A DNA stretch of 64,000 nucleotides from Variovorax sp. OV700 (GCF_900099805.1 NZ_FNDR01000007.1:1-64000); one strand, 5' to 3'; positions 36,003-45,441 are shown, counted from the first letter of the stretch. The notes: generated by a model not told the origin, from the letters alone. Made by a program: numbers and translations.

Positions 36003-37853
36003 ATGTCTTATCTCGTGCTCGCTCGCAAGTTCCGTCCGAAAACCTTCGGTGAGATGGTTGGCCAGGGGCACGTGGTGCAGGCGCTCGAAAACGCGTTGAC
36101 CACGCAGCGCCTGCATCACGCCTATCTTTTCACCGGCACGCGGGGCGTGGGCAAGACCACGGTTTCTCGCATTCTGGCCAAGTCGCTCAATTGCCAGGGC
36201 CCGGACGGGCAGGGCGGCATCACGGCCACGCCTTGCGGGGTGTGCCAGGCTTGCAAGGACATCGATTCGGGCCGCTTCGTCGATTACACCGAGCTGGACG
36301 CCGCATCGAACCGCGGCGTGGACGAGGTGCAGTCGCTGCTCGAGCAGGCGGTGTACAAGCCGGTGCAGGGGCGCTTCAAGGTCTTCATGATTGACGAAGT
36401 GCACATGCTCACCAACACCGCGTTCAACGCGATGCTGAAGACGCTGGAGGAGCCGCCGGAATACCTCAAGTTCGTGCTCGCCACCACCGATCCGCAGAAA
36501 GTGCCGGTCACGGTGCTGTCGCGCTGCCTGCAGTTCAACCTGCGGCCAATGGCGCCTGAAACGGTGCTGGAGCACCTGACGAGCGTGCTGCAGACCGAAC
36601 AGGTGCCGGCCGAGCCGCAGGCGTTGCGGCTCTTGGCCCGCGCCGCGCGCGGCTCGATGCGCGATGCGCTGTCGCTCACCGACCAGGCCATCGCTTTCGG
36701 CAACGGCGAACTGCTCGAAACCGGCGTGCGCCAGATGCTCGGCAGCGTGGACCGCGGCCATGTGTTCAAGCTGATCGAGGCGCTGGCGGAGGGCGACGGC
36801 AAGACGGTGGTCGACACCTCCGAGGCGCTGCGGCGCGACGGCATGTCCGCCGCCTCTACGCTGGAAGAAATGACGGCGGTGCTGCAGGCCATGGCGGTGC
36901 TGCAGGCGGTGCCTTCGCGGGCCGAGTCGGCCGATTCCGCTACCGATCCCGATGCGGCCGACACGGCACGCCTTGCCGCGCTGATGCCGGCCGACGAAAC
37001 GCAATTGCTCTACAGCCTGTGCCTGCACGGCCGCGGAGAGCTGGGCCTGGCGCCCGACGAGTACGCGGCGCTCACGATGGTGCTGTTGCGGCTCTTGGCC
37101 TTCAAGCCTTCCAGCGCGGCTGCTTCATCGGCCTCCACGGAAAAAAAAACTCTGAATGAAGCCCGGAAGGCGGTTTCGGCCCCTGCGGCCGTTACGCCGG
37201 CTCGGGTTGCGGAGGTCGCCGAGTCGCCTGTTCCGGCCGCCGCGCCCGCGGCGCGGCAGGCCCTTTCGGCGCCGGCGGGACAGCGTCTTGCCGTTGTCAG
37301 CGAGCCCATCAGGCAAAGCGAGGCGAGGCCACCCGCCACGGCAGAAGCTCCGCCGTGGGAGACGGGCGCCAAGGTGCTTGCCGTTCCGATGCGCGTCCAG
37401 CCGCCGCCGAGCCAGCGCGACGTGCCGCGCCCCGACGAGCAGCGCAGCCCGGCACCGCCCATTCCGCCCAGCGAAGACGGCGATTTCTGGCACGCCACGG
37501 TCACGCAAATGATTGCGGCCGAGAGCATCAATGCCCTCGCGCGCGAGCTCGCGCTGCAGTCGCAGCTGGTGGCGCGCGACGTCGACCAGTGGATACTCCG
37601 GGTGGAGCGCGAGCTGCTCAACCAGCCTTCGGCCCGTGAGAAGCTCAGCGACGCGCTGGCTGCGCTCGGCCACAGCGTGAAGCTCGCCATCGAGATCGGC
37701 GGCGTAGTCGACAGCCCCGCGCGCCGCAACAAGCAGGCCGCCGACGAACGCCAGCGCGTGGCCGAAGATGCCATCCGCAACGATCCCGAAGTGCAGATGC
37801 TGATGCGTGAATTCGATGCGAAGATCGTGCCCGGAACGCTCAAGCCGGCCTGA
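36003..37853 (+). CDS. dnaX: DNA polymerase III subunits tau and gamma
   Basis: 616 residues (tau). The AAA+ clamp-loader core starts [12 protein letters not shown], with Walker [10 protein letters not shown]. It has a four-Cys zinc module (C near 64, 79, 82, 85), Walker [12 protein letters not shown] and sensor 1 [10 protein letters not shown]. The C-terminal tau region follows a Pro/Ala-rich linker and binds the polymerase and DnaB. An A9 tract at 37141-37149 (codon 380) is a slippage site, and a -1 shift ends at TGA 37157-37159, giving a gamma-like short form. I preferred ATG 36003 over 35994 by the conserved N-terminus. Confidence 0.96.
   Translation: MSYLVLARKFRPKTFGEMVGQGHVVQALENALTTQRLHHAYLFTGTRGVGKTTVSRILAKSLNCQGPDGQGGITATPCGVCQACKDIDSGRFVDYTELDAASNRGVDEVQSLLEQAVYKPVQGRFKVFMIDEVHMLTNTAFNAMLKTLEEPPEYLKFVLATTDPQKVPVTVLSRCLQFNLRPMAPETVLEHLTSVLQTEQVPAEPQALRLLARAARGSMRDALSLTDQAIAFGNGELLETGVRQMLGSVDRGHVFKLIEALAEGDGKTVVDTSEALRRDGMSAASTLEEMTAVLQAMAVLQAVPSRAESADSATDPDAADTARLAALMPADETQLLYSLCLHGRGELGLAPDEYAALTMVLLRLLAFKPSSAAASSASTEKKTLNEARKAVSAPAAVTPARVAEVAESPVPAAAPAARQALSAPAGQRLAVVSEPIRQSEARPPATAEAPPWETGAKVLAVPMRVQPPPSQRDVPRPDEQRSPAPPIPPSEDGDFWHATVTQMIAAESINALARELALQSQLVARDVDQWILRVERELLNQPSAREKLSDALAALGHSVKLAIEIGGVVDSPARRNKQAADERQRVAEDAIRNDPEVQMLMREFDAKIVPGTLKPA
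37141..37149 (+). other. A9 slippery tract in dnaX
   Basis: Nine consecutive A in a GC-rich gene. The zero frame reads GAA AAA AAA ACT. The -1 frame reaches TGA at 37157 and the +1 frame TGA at 37153. It is the same type of sequence used in E. coli dnaX (ribosomal frameshift) and Thermus dnaX (transcript slippage) to make gamma. Confidence 0.75.
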
Positions 37854-37950
37854 CAGAACGCTACTGAAAACTCGTGCCGGCACTTGCGGCATTCCGGTTC
37901 GACCGCCATCTCTCTTATCCTTCCCCCATTCCAACCAATCAGGACCAACG

Positions 37951-38283
37951 ATGTTCAACAAAGGACAACTGGCCGGCCTCATGAAGCAGGCGCAGGCAAT
38001 GCAGGACAACCTCAAGAAGGCCCAGGAAGAGCTGGCCACCATCGAGGTCGAAGGTGAATCGGGCGCCGGCCTGGTCAAGGTCGTGATGACCTGCAAGCAC
38101 GACGTGAAGCGCATCACCATCGACCCGAGCCTCCTGGCCGACGACAAGGACATGCTCGAAGACCTCGTGGCCGCCGCCTTCAATGCAGCGGTGCGCAAGG
38201 CCGAGGAAACCAGCGAGCAGAAGATGGGCAAGCTCACGGCCGGCATGCCGGGCCTTCCGCCCGGCATGAAGCTGCCGTTCTGA
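37951..38283 (+). CDS. ybaB: YbaB/EbfC nucleoid-associated protein
   Basis: 110 residues. Helical N-terminus ([25 protein letters not shown]) and the beta sheet with [15 protein letters not shown], the YbaB DNA-binding dimer fold. It ends [13 protein letters not shown], typical of the family. It sits between dnaX and recR, the conserved bacterial order. Confidence 0.96.
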   Translation: MFNKGQLAGLMKQAQAMQDNLKKAQEELATIEVEGESGAGLVKVVMTCKHDVKRITIDPSLLADDKDMLEDLVAAAFNAAVRKAEETSEQKMGKLTAGMPGLPPGMKLPF

Positions 38284-38290
38284 GCCGTTG

Positions 38291-38881
38291 ATGGCCGACG
38301 CCAGTTCGCTCGACGCGTTGGTCGATGCACTGCGCCGCCTGCCCGGGGTCGGCGTCAAGTCGGCCTCGCGCATGGCGTTTCATTTGCTGCAACACGACCG
38401 CGAAGGCGCGCAGCTGCTTTCGCGCGCGTTGCAGCAGGCGGCGGGCAACGTGCGGCATTGCGAGCGCTGCAACACCTTCACGGAAGCGCCTGTGTGCAAC
38501 GTGTGCCTCGATGCGCGCCGCGACGCGACCAAACTCTGCGTGGTCGAGACGCCCGCCGACCAGGCCGCGCTCGAACGCACGGGGGCCTTTCGCGGCTACT
38601 ACTTCGTGCTGATGGGCAAGCTCAGCCCGCTCGATGGCATCGGCCCCAAGGACATCGGGCTGCAGAAACTCTTCGATCGTGCGCTCGACGGCACCGTGAG
38701 CGAAGTCATCCTGGCCACCAACTTCACGGCGGAGGGCGAGGCCACCGCGCACGTGATCGGCGAAGCACTCAGGCAGCGCGGCCTCAATGTGACGCGCCTT
38801 GCGCGCGGCGTACCGGCCGGCAGTGAACTCGAATACGTGGATCTCGGCACCATCGCGCATGCATTGGTCGACCGCCGCTAG
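38291..38881 (+). CDS. recR: Recombination mediator RecR
   Basis: 196 residues. N-terminal helix-hairpin-helix ([20 protein letters not shown]), a C4 zinc finger (C-ER-C...C-NV-C near residues 57-72), and a Toprim domain with [16 protein letters not shown], ending in an oligomerisation tail. It acts with RecF/RecO to load RecA. The ATG at 38291 begins 8 bases after ybaB. A TTG three bases upstream is less likely. Confidence 0.96.
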   Translation: MADASSLDALVDALRRLPGVGVKSASRMAFHLLQHDREGAQLLSRALQQAAGNVRHCERCNTFTEAPVCNVCLDARRDATKLCVVETPADQAALERTGAFRGYYFVLMGKLSPLDGIGPKDIGLQKLFDRALDGTVSEVILATNFTAEGEATAHVIGEALRQRGLNVTRLARGVPAGSELEYVDLGTIAHALVDRR

Positions 38882-38929
38882 CGCGCAGCGGCCGTCGCAG
38901 CCGCTGTCGAACGCAGACCACAAACCCAA

Positions 38930-39322
38930 ATGACTCTTTCATTGCTCACCGTCGCCTACTGGTGCGTGTTCATCGCCTGCGGGCTGCCGTATCTCGCGGC
39001 ATGGATCGCGAAAGCCGGCAGCTTCGGTCCGCGCGACAACACGCATCCGCGCGACTGGGCTGCGAAGCAGAGCGGCTGGCGCGCGCGCGCCAACAGCGCG
39101 CAGTCCAACAGCTTCGAGGGGCTGCCGTTTTTCATTGGCGCGGTGATCATTGCGCACCAGCTGGGCGCCAACCAAGCGCGGCTCGACATGCTGGCAGCGG
39201 CCTATGTCGTATTGCGAGTGCTCTATCTCGCGGCCTACATCAAGGGCATTGGCAGCGTACGCAGTGCGCTCTGGGCCTTCGGATTCCTGGTCAACATCGC
39301 GATTCTTTTCGTCGCGCGATAA
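38930..39322 (+). CDS. MAPEG-family membrane protein
   Basis: 130 residues with four probable membrane spans. It has the family motifs DNTHPRDW and RARANSAQSNSFEGLPFFIGAV (MAPEG: eicosanoid and glutathione metabolism membrane proteins). The bacterial role is unknown. It begins 48 bp after recR in the same direction. Confidence 0.85.
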   Translation: MTLSLLTVAYWCVFIACGLPYLAAWIAKAGSFGPRDNTHPRDWAAKQSGWRARANSAQSNSFEGLPFFIGAVIIAHQLGANQARLDMLAAAYVVLRVLYLAAYIKGIGSVRSALWAFGFLVNIAILFVAR

Positions 39323-39435
39323 GCCGTTTGGCACAGGCCGTAGAGGCCTTCGTGCTTACGTGAAAACCCGCACGGGATGACCCCGATGCACCCGACAGGG
39401 GCGCACCCCTAAGCTCGATTCGGTCTAAAGAATCA

Positions 39436-40491
39436 ATGAGCCCGCAGGTCCGTTCCATGTTCCCTCGCAGAACCCTCATCACCGCCTCCGCAGTCGCTGC
39501 CGCATCGATCGCGCTGCCGCGGGTTTTTGCGCAAGCCAAGCTCGAGAAGACAAAAATTTCCATTGCCGTCGGCGGCAAGGCGGCTTTCTATTACCTGCCT
39601 CTCACCATCTCCGAACAGCTCGGCTACTTCAAGGCCGAGGGCCTCGATGTCGAGATCTCCGACTTTGCCGGCGGCGCGCGCGCACTGCAGGCGGTGGTCG
39701 GCGGTTCGGCGGACGTATGCTCAGGCGCTTACGAGCACACCATCAACCTGCAGGCCAAGAACCAGTTCTTCCAGGCCTTCGTGCTGCAGGGGCGCGCGCC
39801 GCAGATCGCGGTGGGCGTGTCGACCAAGAACATGGCGGGCTACACCGGCATCCAGGATCTCAAGGGCAAGAAGATCGGCGTATCGGCGCCGGGCTCCTCG
39901 ACCAACATGGTGGCCAATCTTGTGCTGTCACGCGGAGGCCTCAAGGCCAGCGATGTGAGCTACATCGGTGTGGGTGTGGCAGCCGGCGCGCTCACGGCGC
40001 TGCGATCGGGCCAGATCGACGCCATCAGCAACACCGATCCGGTCATGACCATGCTCGAGCAGAAGGGCGACGTGAAGATCATCAGCGACACGCGCACGCT
40101 CAAGGGCACGCAGCAGGTGTTCGGCGGGCCGATGCCTGCGGCCTGCCTCTACGCGCCGACGGACTTCATCCAGAAGAACCCCAACACCTGCCAGGCGCTA
40201 GCCAATGCCATCGTCCGCGGCCTCAAGTGGCTGCAGACGGCGGGGCCCGGCGACATCATCAAGACGGTGCCTGAGACCTATCTGCTCGGTGACCGCGCGC
40301 TGTACCTTGCGTCTTTCGACAAGGTGCGCGAATCGATCGCCACCGACGGCCTCGTGCCGACCGAAGGCCCCAAGACCGCGCTGGCGGCCATCGCCAGCTT
40401 CGACACATCCGTGAAGGCCGAAAAGATCGACCTCACGAAAACCTACACCAACGATTTTGCTAGGCGCGCGAAAGACAGGTTCAAAGCCTGA
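39436..40491 (+). CDS. NitT/TauT-type ABC transporter substrate-binding protein
   Basis: 351 residues from 39436. An ATG at 39457 is also possible, since neither has a clear ribosome site. The signal region FPRRTLITASAVAAASIALPRVFA has twin arginines and may be Tat-exported. The mature part is an NMT1/SsuA-like fold with YYLPLTISEQLGYFKAEGLDV and LKGKKIGVSAPGSSTN. The ligand could be a sulfonate, nitrate, cyanate, pyrimidine or aromatic acid, with no basis for choosing. An internal terminator separates it from the ATPase gene. Confidence 0.88.
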   Translation: MSPQVRSMFPRRTLITASAVAAASIALPRVFAQAKLEKTKISIAVGGKAAFYYLPLTISEQLGYFKAEGLDVEISDFAGGARALQAVVGGSADVCSGAYEHTINLQAKNQFFQAFVLQGRAPQIAVGVSTKNMAGYTGIQDLKGKKIGVSAPGSSTNMVANLVLSRGGLKASDVSYIGVGVAAGALTALRSGQIDAISNTDPVMTMLEQKGDVKIISDTRTLKGTQQVFGGPMPAACLYAPTDFIQKNPNTCQALANAIVRGLKWLQTAGPGDIIKTVPETYLLGDRALYLASFDKVRESIATDGLVPTEGPKTALAAIASFDTSVKAEKIDLTKTYTNDFARRAKDRFKA

Positions 40492-40508
40492 CTCCGAACG
40501 TCCCCGCG

Positions 40509-40531
40509 ACCCGGCTTCGGCCGGGTTTTTT
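40509..40531 (+). terminator. Intrinsic terminator inside the ABC operon
   Basis: ACCCGGC-TTCG-GCCGGGT (40509-40526) with a UUCG tetraloop and TTTTTT to 40531. It lies 17 bp after the binding-protein stop and 35 bp before the ATPase start. It probably lets the binding protein be made in excess over the membrane complex. Confidence 0.9.
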
Positions 40532-40565
40532 CTTGTGGCGGCCGATGCCAGAATTCCTGCCAGAC

Positions 40566-41381
40566 ATGTCCGACTACGCACTCGAACTTCTCTCCATCAG
40601 CTGTACTTTTCACTCGAAGGATGATCCGGGCCAGCGCTACACCGCGGTGGCGGACACCACGCTGCGCGTGCGGGCCGGAGAGTTCGTATCGGTGGTGGGG
40701 CCTACGGGATGCGGCAAGTCCACCTTGCTGAACGTCGGCGCCGGTTTGCTCGAGCCGTCGTCGGGCACGATCAAGGTCTTTGGCCAGGCGCTGCAAGGAG
40801 TCAATGCGCGCGCGGGCTACATGTTCCAGACCGAGGCGTTGATGCCATGGCGAAGCGCCATTGACAACGTGCTGGTGGGGCTGCAATACCGCGGCGTGCC
40901 CGACGCCCAGGCGCGTGAGCAGGCTGAGGCCTGGCTGTCGCGCGTGGGCCTTTCTGGTTTCGGCGACCGCTATCCGCACCAGCTCTCGGGCGGCATGCGC
41001 AAGCGGGTGGCATTGGCGCAGACGCTGGTGCTCGACCCGGACATCATCCTCATGGACGAACCCTTCAGCGCGCTCGACATCCAGACGCGGCAGCTGATGG
41101 AAAACGAAGTGCTCGAGCTGTGGAGCGCGAAGAAGAAAGCGGTGCTCTTCATCACGCATGACCTCGACGAGGCCATAGCCATGAGCGACCGCGTGGTAGT
41201 GCTGTCGGCGGGGCCGGCCACGCACCCGATCGGCGAATTTGTCATCGACCTCGCGCGCCCGCGCGACGTGGCCGAGGTGCGCACGCAGCCACGATTCGTC
41301 GAGCTGCATACGCAAATCTGGGAGGTACTGCGCGACGAAGTGCTCAAGGGCTACGCGCAGCAACTCCGGAAGGCCGCATGA
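40566..41381 (+). CDS. NitT/TauT-type ABC transporter ATP-binding protein
   Basis: 271 residues. Walker A GPTGCGKST, Q-loop YMFQTEALMPWRSAIDN, signature LSGGMRKR, Walker B IILMDEPFSALD, switch His in FITHDLDEA. The closest pattern is SsuB/TauB/NrtD. Starts at 40545 or 40566 are both possible, and I chose 40566 because MSDYALELL begins the conserved fold. Its stop overlaps the permease ATG. Confidence 0.92.
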   Translation: MSDYALELLSISCTFHSKDDPGQRYTAVADTTLRVRAGEFVSVVGPTGCGKSTLLNVGAGLLEPSSGTIKVFGQALQGVNARAGYMFQTEALMPWRSAIDNVLVGLQYRGVPDAQAREQAEAWLSRVGLSGFGDRYPHQLSGGMRKRVALAQTLVLDPDIILMDEPFSALDIQTRQLMENEVLELWSAKKKAVLFITHDLDEAIAMSDRVVVLSAGPATHPIGEFVIDLARPRDVAEVRTQPRFVELHTQIWEVLRDEVLKGYAQQLRKAA

Positions 41382-42211
41382 TGCCCAGCCTCAACGAACG
41401 CAATGCGCGCTTCTGGCAGCTGGTGCTGCTGGCGGTCATCCTGGTGGGCTGGCATGTGGCGTCGCGCAACCAGCAGATCGCATTTTTTCTTGGCGAACCG
41501 ATCCAGGTGGCGGGGCGCATCTGGAGCTGGTTCCTGCCGTTCGAGGTGCCGCCGAACCTGTTGTTCCCCGAAGGCCTCAAGGGCAATGCAGACATCTACC
41601 GGCACCTGGGCACCACGCTGCTCGAAACGGTGCTGGCCTTCGGCATCGGCACCGTGCTCGGCCTGGCGTGCGGGCTCTGGCTGGCGCTGGCGCCCACGGC
41701 CAGCCTGATTCTCGATCCCTACATCAAGGCCGCCAATTCGATGCCGCGCGTGATCCTCGCGCCCATCTTCGCGCTGTGGTTCGGACTGGGCATCTGGAGC
41801 AAGGTGGCACTGGCCGTCACGCTGGTGTTCTTCATCGTGTTCTTCAACGTCTACCAGGGCGTGCGCGAGGTAAGCCCGGTGGTGCTGGCCAACGCGAAGA
41901 TGCTCGGCGCCAACCAGCGGCAGTTGCTGCGCACCGTGTATCTGCCGAGCGCTACCAGTTGGGTGTTTTCGAGCCTGCACACCTCGGTGGGGCTGGCTTT
42001 CGTCGGCGCGGTGGTCGGCGAATACCTGGGTTCGGCGCGGGGCGTGGGCTACCTCATTCTCCAGGCCGAAGGCACCTTCGACGTGAACACCGTGTTCGCC
42101 GGCATCGTGGTGCTGACGGCCTTCGCGTTGCTGCTCGACGGGCTTGTCGGCTTGATCGAAAAACGCCTGATGAAGTGGCAGCCACGCAGCGGAGAAACCG
42201 AAAAGCTCTAG
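41378..42211 (+). CDS. NitT/TauT-type ABC transporter permease
   Basis: 277 residues with six membrane segments and the EAA loop EVSPVVLANAKMLGANQRQLLRTVYLPSA that docks on the ATPase. PRVILAPIFALWFGLGIWSKVAL is characteristic of SsuC/TauC-type permeases. Coupled to the ATPase by ATGA. It is convergent with mltD 23 bp away. Confidence 0.92.
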   Translation: MMPSLNERNARFWQLVLLAVILVGWHVASRNQQIAFFLGEPIQVAGRIWSWFLPFEVPPNLLFPEGLKGNADIYRHLGTTLLETVLAFGIGTVLGLACGLWLALAPTASLILDPYIKAANSMPRVILAPIFALWFGLGIWSKVALAVTLVFFIVFFNVYQGVREVSPVVLANAKMLGANQRQLLRTVYLPSATSWVFSSLHTSVGLAFVGAVVGEYLGSARGVGYLILQAEGTFDVNTVFAGIVVLTAFALLLDGLVGLIEKRLMKWQPRSGETEKL

Positions 42212-42234
42212 CGCTTCGAGGGCTTCCGCGCTTC

Positions 42235-43863
42235 TTAGCGCTTCTTCTTTACCGGCGTGCCGCCGCGCTTTTCGCGTACCACCTGCTGCTGCTTGCCGGC
42301 GGGCGTCTTCACGATGGTGGTGCCGCGCGCAGCCACGGCCTTGACCGCGCCGCCGCCGCGCTTGCCGGCAACGGCTGTGTGTCCGCGCGCCGGCGCGGCG
42401 CCCGAGCCCACGTGAGTCGCGGGTGCCGCACGAACAGGCAGGTACACCACCACGCTGTAGCCGCGCTTGAACGAGTGGTTGAGATTGACGTCGTTCCACT
42501 CGGCCACGCTGTCGGGCTTGAGCTTGTAGCGGCGCGCGATGCTGGCCACGCTGTCGTTGCGCCCCGCCTTGACGGTGGTGCGGCGATTGACGATTTCTGG
42601 TTGGAAGCTCAGATGGCCGCTGTCAGCCACCAGCGCCGTCACGTCCTCCTTGACGCGGGCGCCGCGCGGCACGATGAGCGTGGAGCCGGCCTTGATGAGC
42701 ATGCGCGGCGGAATGCTGTTGAGCGCGCGCAGATCGGATTCGCTCATGCCCGAGCGTTGGGCCGCATCGGCCACGGTCATGGTGTTGGGAACGACCCATG
42801 CCGTCCAGCTTGCGTACTGGCCTTGCGCGTAGGCGTCGAAGTTGCGCTGGAACACGGCCGCGTTGTCCCAGGGCAGCAGGATTTGCGGCGTGCCGGCGGC
42901 CAGCAGCACGGGCTTGTGCGCAGCAGGGTTCAGGGCGCGGAAATCTTCGAGCCGGATGTCGGCCAGCTTGGCCGCCAGTTCGACGTCGAGGTCGCGCGTC
43001 AGCGTCACGGTCTGGAAGTACGGGTGATTGGCGATCAGCGGCAGATCGGTGTTGAACGCCTGCGGGTTCGCGACGATGTTTTTAACGGCCTGCAACTTGG
43101 GCACGTACAGCCGCGTTTCGGCCGGCATGGAAAGATCGCTGTAGGTGGTGGGCAGGCCGAGGCGCTGGTTCTTGGCGATGGCGCGGCTCACGCTGCCTTC
43201 ACCCCAGTTGTAGGCGGCCAGGGCAAGCTGCCAGTCGCCGAACATGCCATAGAGCTTCTGCAGGTAGTCGAGCGCGGCGCGGGTCGAGGCCACCACGTCG
43301 CGCCTGTCGTCGCGGAAGATGTTCTGCTTCAGGTCGAAATCGGTGCCGGTGGCCGGCATGAACTGCCACATGCCCGCCGCACGCGCGCTGGAGATGGCCT
43401 GCGGGTTGAATGCGCTTTCGATGTACGGCAGCAGCGCGAGCTCGGTCGGCATGTTGCGCCGCTCGAGCTCTTCGACGATGTGGAAGATGTATTTGTTCGA
43501 GCGCTCGGTCATGCGCTGGATGTAGTCGGGCCGGCTGGCGTACCACTGCTCGCGGTCGCGCACCAGGTCGCTTTGGAGGTTCGGCATCTTGAAGCCGCGG
43601 CGGATGCGGTCCCACATGTCGGCGGGCGGCGCCAGCGTGATGACGCTTTGCGAGTGGGCCTCGCTGCTGGTGATGGGGGTGAGGGGGCCGCCTGGATAGA
43701 CCGGCGCGGCGCCGCTCGAAGTCTTGGAGCCGGTGCCTCCCGCGGTAGGCTGCTGCGAGCCGGGAGTCGAAGAGGAGGAGGACGAAGAGGGGCCGCTCGT
43801 GGTGCTCGCGCAGCCCGCGAGCAACAGTGAGCCAGCAAGGCAGACAGCAGCGATAAGTTTCAT
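42235..43863 (-). CDS. mltD: Membrane-bound lytic murein transglycosylase D with LysM repeats
   Basis: 542 residues. Lipobox LLAG-C at about residue 18, a Ser-rich linker, an SLT domain with catalytic Glu in LLPYIESAFNPQA and AAGMWQFMPATG, and AYNWGEGSVSRAI. Two LysM-like modules follow (about 350-395 and 420-465), then a basic Ala/Gly-rich tail ending VKKKR. It cleaves peptidoglycan with anhydro-muropeptide formation. The ATG at 43863 overlaps the gloB stop. mltD-gloB is also adjacent in E. coli. Confidence 0.94.
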   Translation of the reverse strand: MKLIAAVCLAGSLLLAGCASTTSGPSSSSSSSTPGSQQPTAGGTGSKTSSGAAPVYPGGPLTPITSSEAHSQSVITLAPPADMWDRIRRGFKMPNLQSDLVRDREQWYASRPDYIQRMTERSNKYIFHIVEELERRNMPTELALLPYIESAFNPQAISSARAAGMWQFMPATGTDFDLKQNIFRDDRRDVVASTRAALDYLQKLYGMFGDWQLALAAYNWGEGSVSRAIAKNQRLGLPTTYSDLSMPAETRLYVPKLQAVKNIVANPQAFNTDLPLIANHPYFQTVTLTRDLDVELAAKLADIRLEDFRALNPAAHKPVLLAAGTPQILLPWDNAAVFQRNFDAYAQGQYASWTAWVVPNTMTVADAAQRSGMSESDLRALNSIPPRMLIKAGSTLIVPRGARVKEDVTALVADSGHLSFQPEIVNRRTTVKAGRNDSVASIARRYKLKPDSVAEWNDVNLNHSFKRGYSVVVYLPVRAAPATHVGSGAAPARGHTAVAGKRGGGAVKAVAARGTTIVKTPAGKQQQVVREKRGGTPVKKKR

Positions 43864-44630
43864 CGGAAGTCGTTTTTCCATTGGCGCAGCGCAGCAAACA
43901 CGTCGGCTTCGGCCGCATTGGCGGAAAGCTCGGCGTGCTCGCGCACCGCTCTAAGGACAGTGGCTTCGCGGCTGCGAAGAAAGGGGTTGATTCGGCGTTC
44001 GGTTGCCAGTTGCGAGGGCAGCGTGGGCTGCCCCTGTGCGCGCAGGCTTTCGCAGCGCGCGGTGTAGTGAGTCAGATCGGCATTGCCGGGTTCCACCGCG
44101 TGGGCGAAACGCAGGTTAGCAAGTGTGTATTCGTGGGCACAGCATACGCGGGTGTCGCCCGGCAGCGCAGCGAGCGAGGCTAGCATTTGCGCGGGCGTGC
44201 CTTCGAACAGCCGGCCGCAGCCGCCGGAGAACAGCGTATCGCCACAGAAGAGCAGCGGTGCCTGGCCTTCGCCCGCAGGAAGAAAGTAGGCGATGTGGCC
44301 GGCGGTGTGGCCGGGCACGTCGATGACCGCGAAGCGCTTGCCAAGCACTTTGGCGCTGTCGCCGTGCAAGAGCGGGGTGAAGGGCTCGGGAATGGGTTCG
44401 CGCGCCGGGCCGAAGACGGGCGCACCGGTGGCCGCGTGGAGCGCAGCCACGCCGCCCGTGTGATCGTGATGGTGGCGCGTGACTAGAATCGCGGCGAGCT
44501 GCAGCTTGTCGCGCGCCAACGCGTCGAACACCGGTTGAGCGTCGCCCGGGTCCACCACGATCGCGTTGGAGCCGTCCTGCAGCATCCAGATGTAGTTGTC
44601 AGCGAAGGCGGGCAGCGGAACGAGGGTCAT
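43860..44630 (-). CDS. gloB: Hydroxyacylglutathione hydrolase (glyoxalase II)
   Basis: 256 residues, metallo-beta-lactamase fold. It hydrolyses S-lactoylglutathione in methylglyoxal detoxification. The metal motif reads T-R-H-H-H-D-H (51-57), where the family has T-H-x-H-x-D-H. The first zinc ligand is therefore Arg52 (codon CGC at 44477-44475) instead of His, which may affect activity or be a sequencing error. Other ligands (GHTAGH, CGDTLFSGGCGR, CAHEYT) are present. Its start codon shares CATG with the divergent methyltransferase. Confidence 0.93.
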   Translation of the reverse strand: MTLVPLPAFADNYIWMLQDGSNAIVVDPGDAQPVFDALARDKLQLAAILVTRHHHDHTGGVAALHAATGAPVFGPAREPIPEPFTPLLHGDSAKVLGKRFAVIDVPGHTAGHIAYFLPAGEGQAPLLFCGDTLFSGGCGRLFEGTPAQMLASLAALPGDTRVCCAHEYTLANLRFAHAVEPGNADLTHYTARCESLRAQGQPTLPSQLATERRINPFLRSREATVLRAVREHAELSANAAEADVFAALRQWKNDFR

Positions 44631-45396
44631 GAGCGGTCAAATTATAGGTTTGCAGGATTGGTTCGCGACCCCCCCCGGCCGCTACCTGCTGGCGTGGGAA
44701 CAGGCCCAGTTCGACCAGGCGGTGGCGGACGTCTTCGGCTATCACGCGCTGCAGCTGGGCGCCGCCGAAGTCGATGGGCTGCGCACCAACCGCATGCCGC
44801 ACCGCTGGCTGGCCCTGCCGGAACCGGTGCAGCCCAGCAGGGCAGCGCTGTTCACCGATTTTGCGGCGCTGCCGTTTGCAGCCAATAGCCTGGATCTGGT
44901 GGTGCTGCCGCACGCACTGGAACTGAGCCAGGACCCCCATGCCACCTTGCGCGAGGTGGAGCGGGTGCTGGTGCCTGAAGGCCGCGTGGTGATCTGCGGC
45001 CTCAACCCGGCCAGCCTGTGGGGCATGCGGCAGCGCCGCGCGCACCTCTATCGCAAGCTCGGGTTCGGCGACCTCTTTCTGCCCGAAGGTGGCGAGTTCA
45101 TCGGCTACTGGCGCATGCGAGACTGGTTGCGGCTCCTGAGCTTCGAGGTGGAGTCGGGGCGCTTCGGCGTCTATCGGCCCGCGGTGCGCAGCGAAGCCTG
45201 GTTGGAGCGCTGCCGCTGGATGGACACCGCCGGTGAGCGCTGGTGGCCGATTTTCGGTGCCGTGTATTTCGTGGTGGCGGTCAAGCGGGTCCGCGGCATG
45301 CGCCTGTTGAGCGCCGACTGGCGCCGCGCCGCGGCGCGCGCAACCGCTCCTGTGTCGATTGCGGGCAAGATGCACAAGGCCGACCACACCGACTGA
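44629..45396 (+). CDS. SAM-dependent methyltransferase (YafS-like)
   Basis: 255 residues of the Methyltransf_11 type, though motif I is poorly conserved (DVFGYHALQLGAAEVDGL). Later motifs are AANSLDLVVLPHALELSQDPHATLREVERVLVPEGRVVICGLNP. The position between gloB and rnhA is that of E. coli yafS. The start ATG at 44629 overlaps the gloB start on the other strand, with GAGGG 3-7 bases upstream. Substrate unknown. Confidence 0.85.
   Translation: MSGQIIGLQDWFATPPGRYLLAWEQAQFDQAVADVFGYHALQLGAAEVDGLRTNRMPHRWLALPEPVQPSRAALFTDFAALPFAANSLDLVVLPHALELSQDPHATLREVERVLVPEGRVVICGLNPASLWGMRQRRAHLYRKLGFGDLFLPEGGEFIGYWRMRDWLRLLSFEVESGRFGVYRPAVRSEAWLERCRWMDTAGERWWPIFGAVYFVVAVKRVRGMRLLSADWRRAAARATAPVSIAGKMHKADHTD
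44641..44646 (-). promoter_or_regulatory. -10 element of gloB
   Basis: Perfect TATAAT on the minus strand, 10 bases before the gloB ATG. The transcript would start 2-4 bases before the start codon. The -35 is weak. It lies inside the divergent methyltransferase coding sequence. Confidence 0.5.
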
Positions 45397-45441
45397 TTGA
45401 ATGAACGATCGATGGATCGAGAGAAGAAGGAAAAGTAAGTT

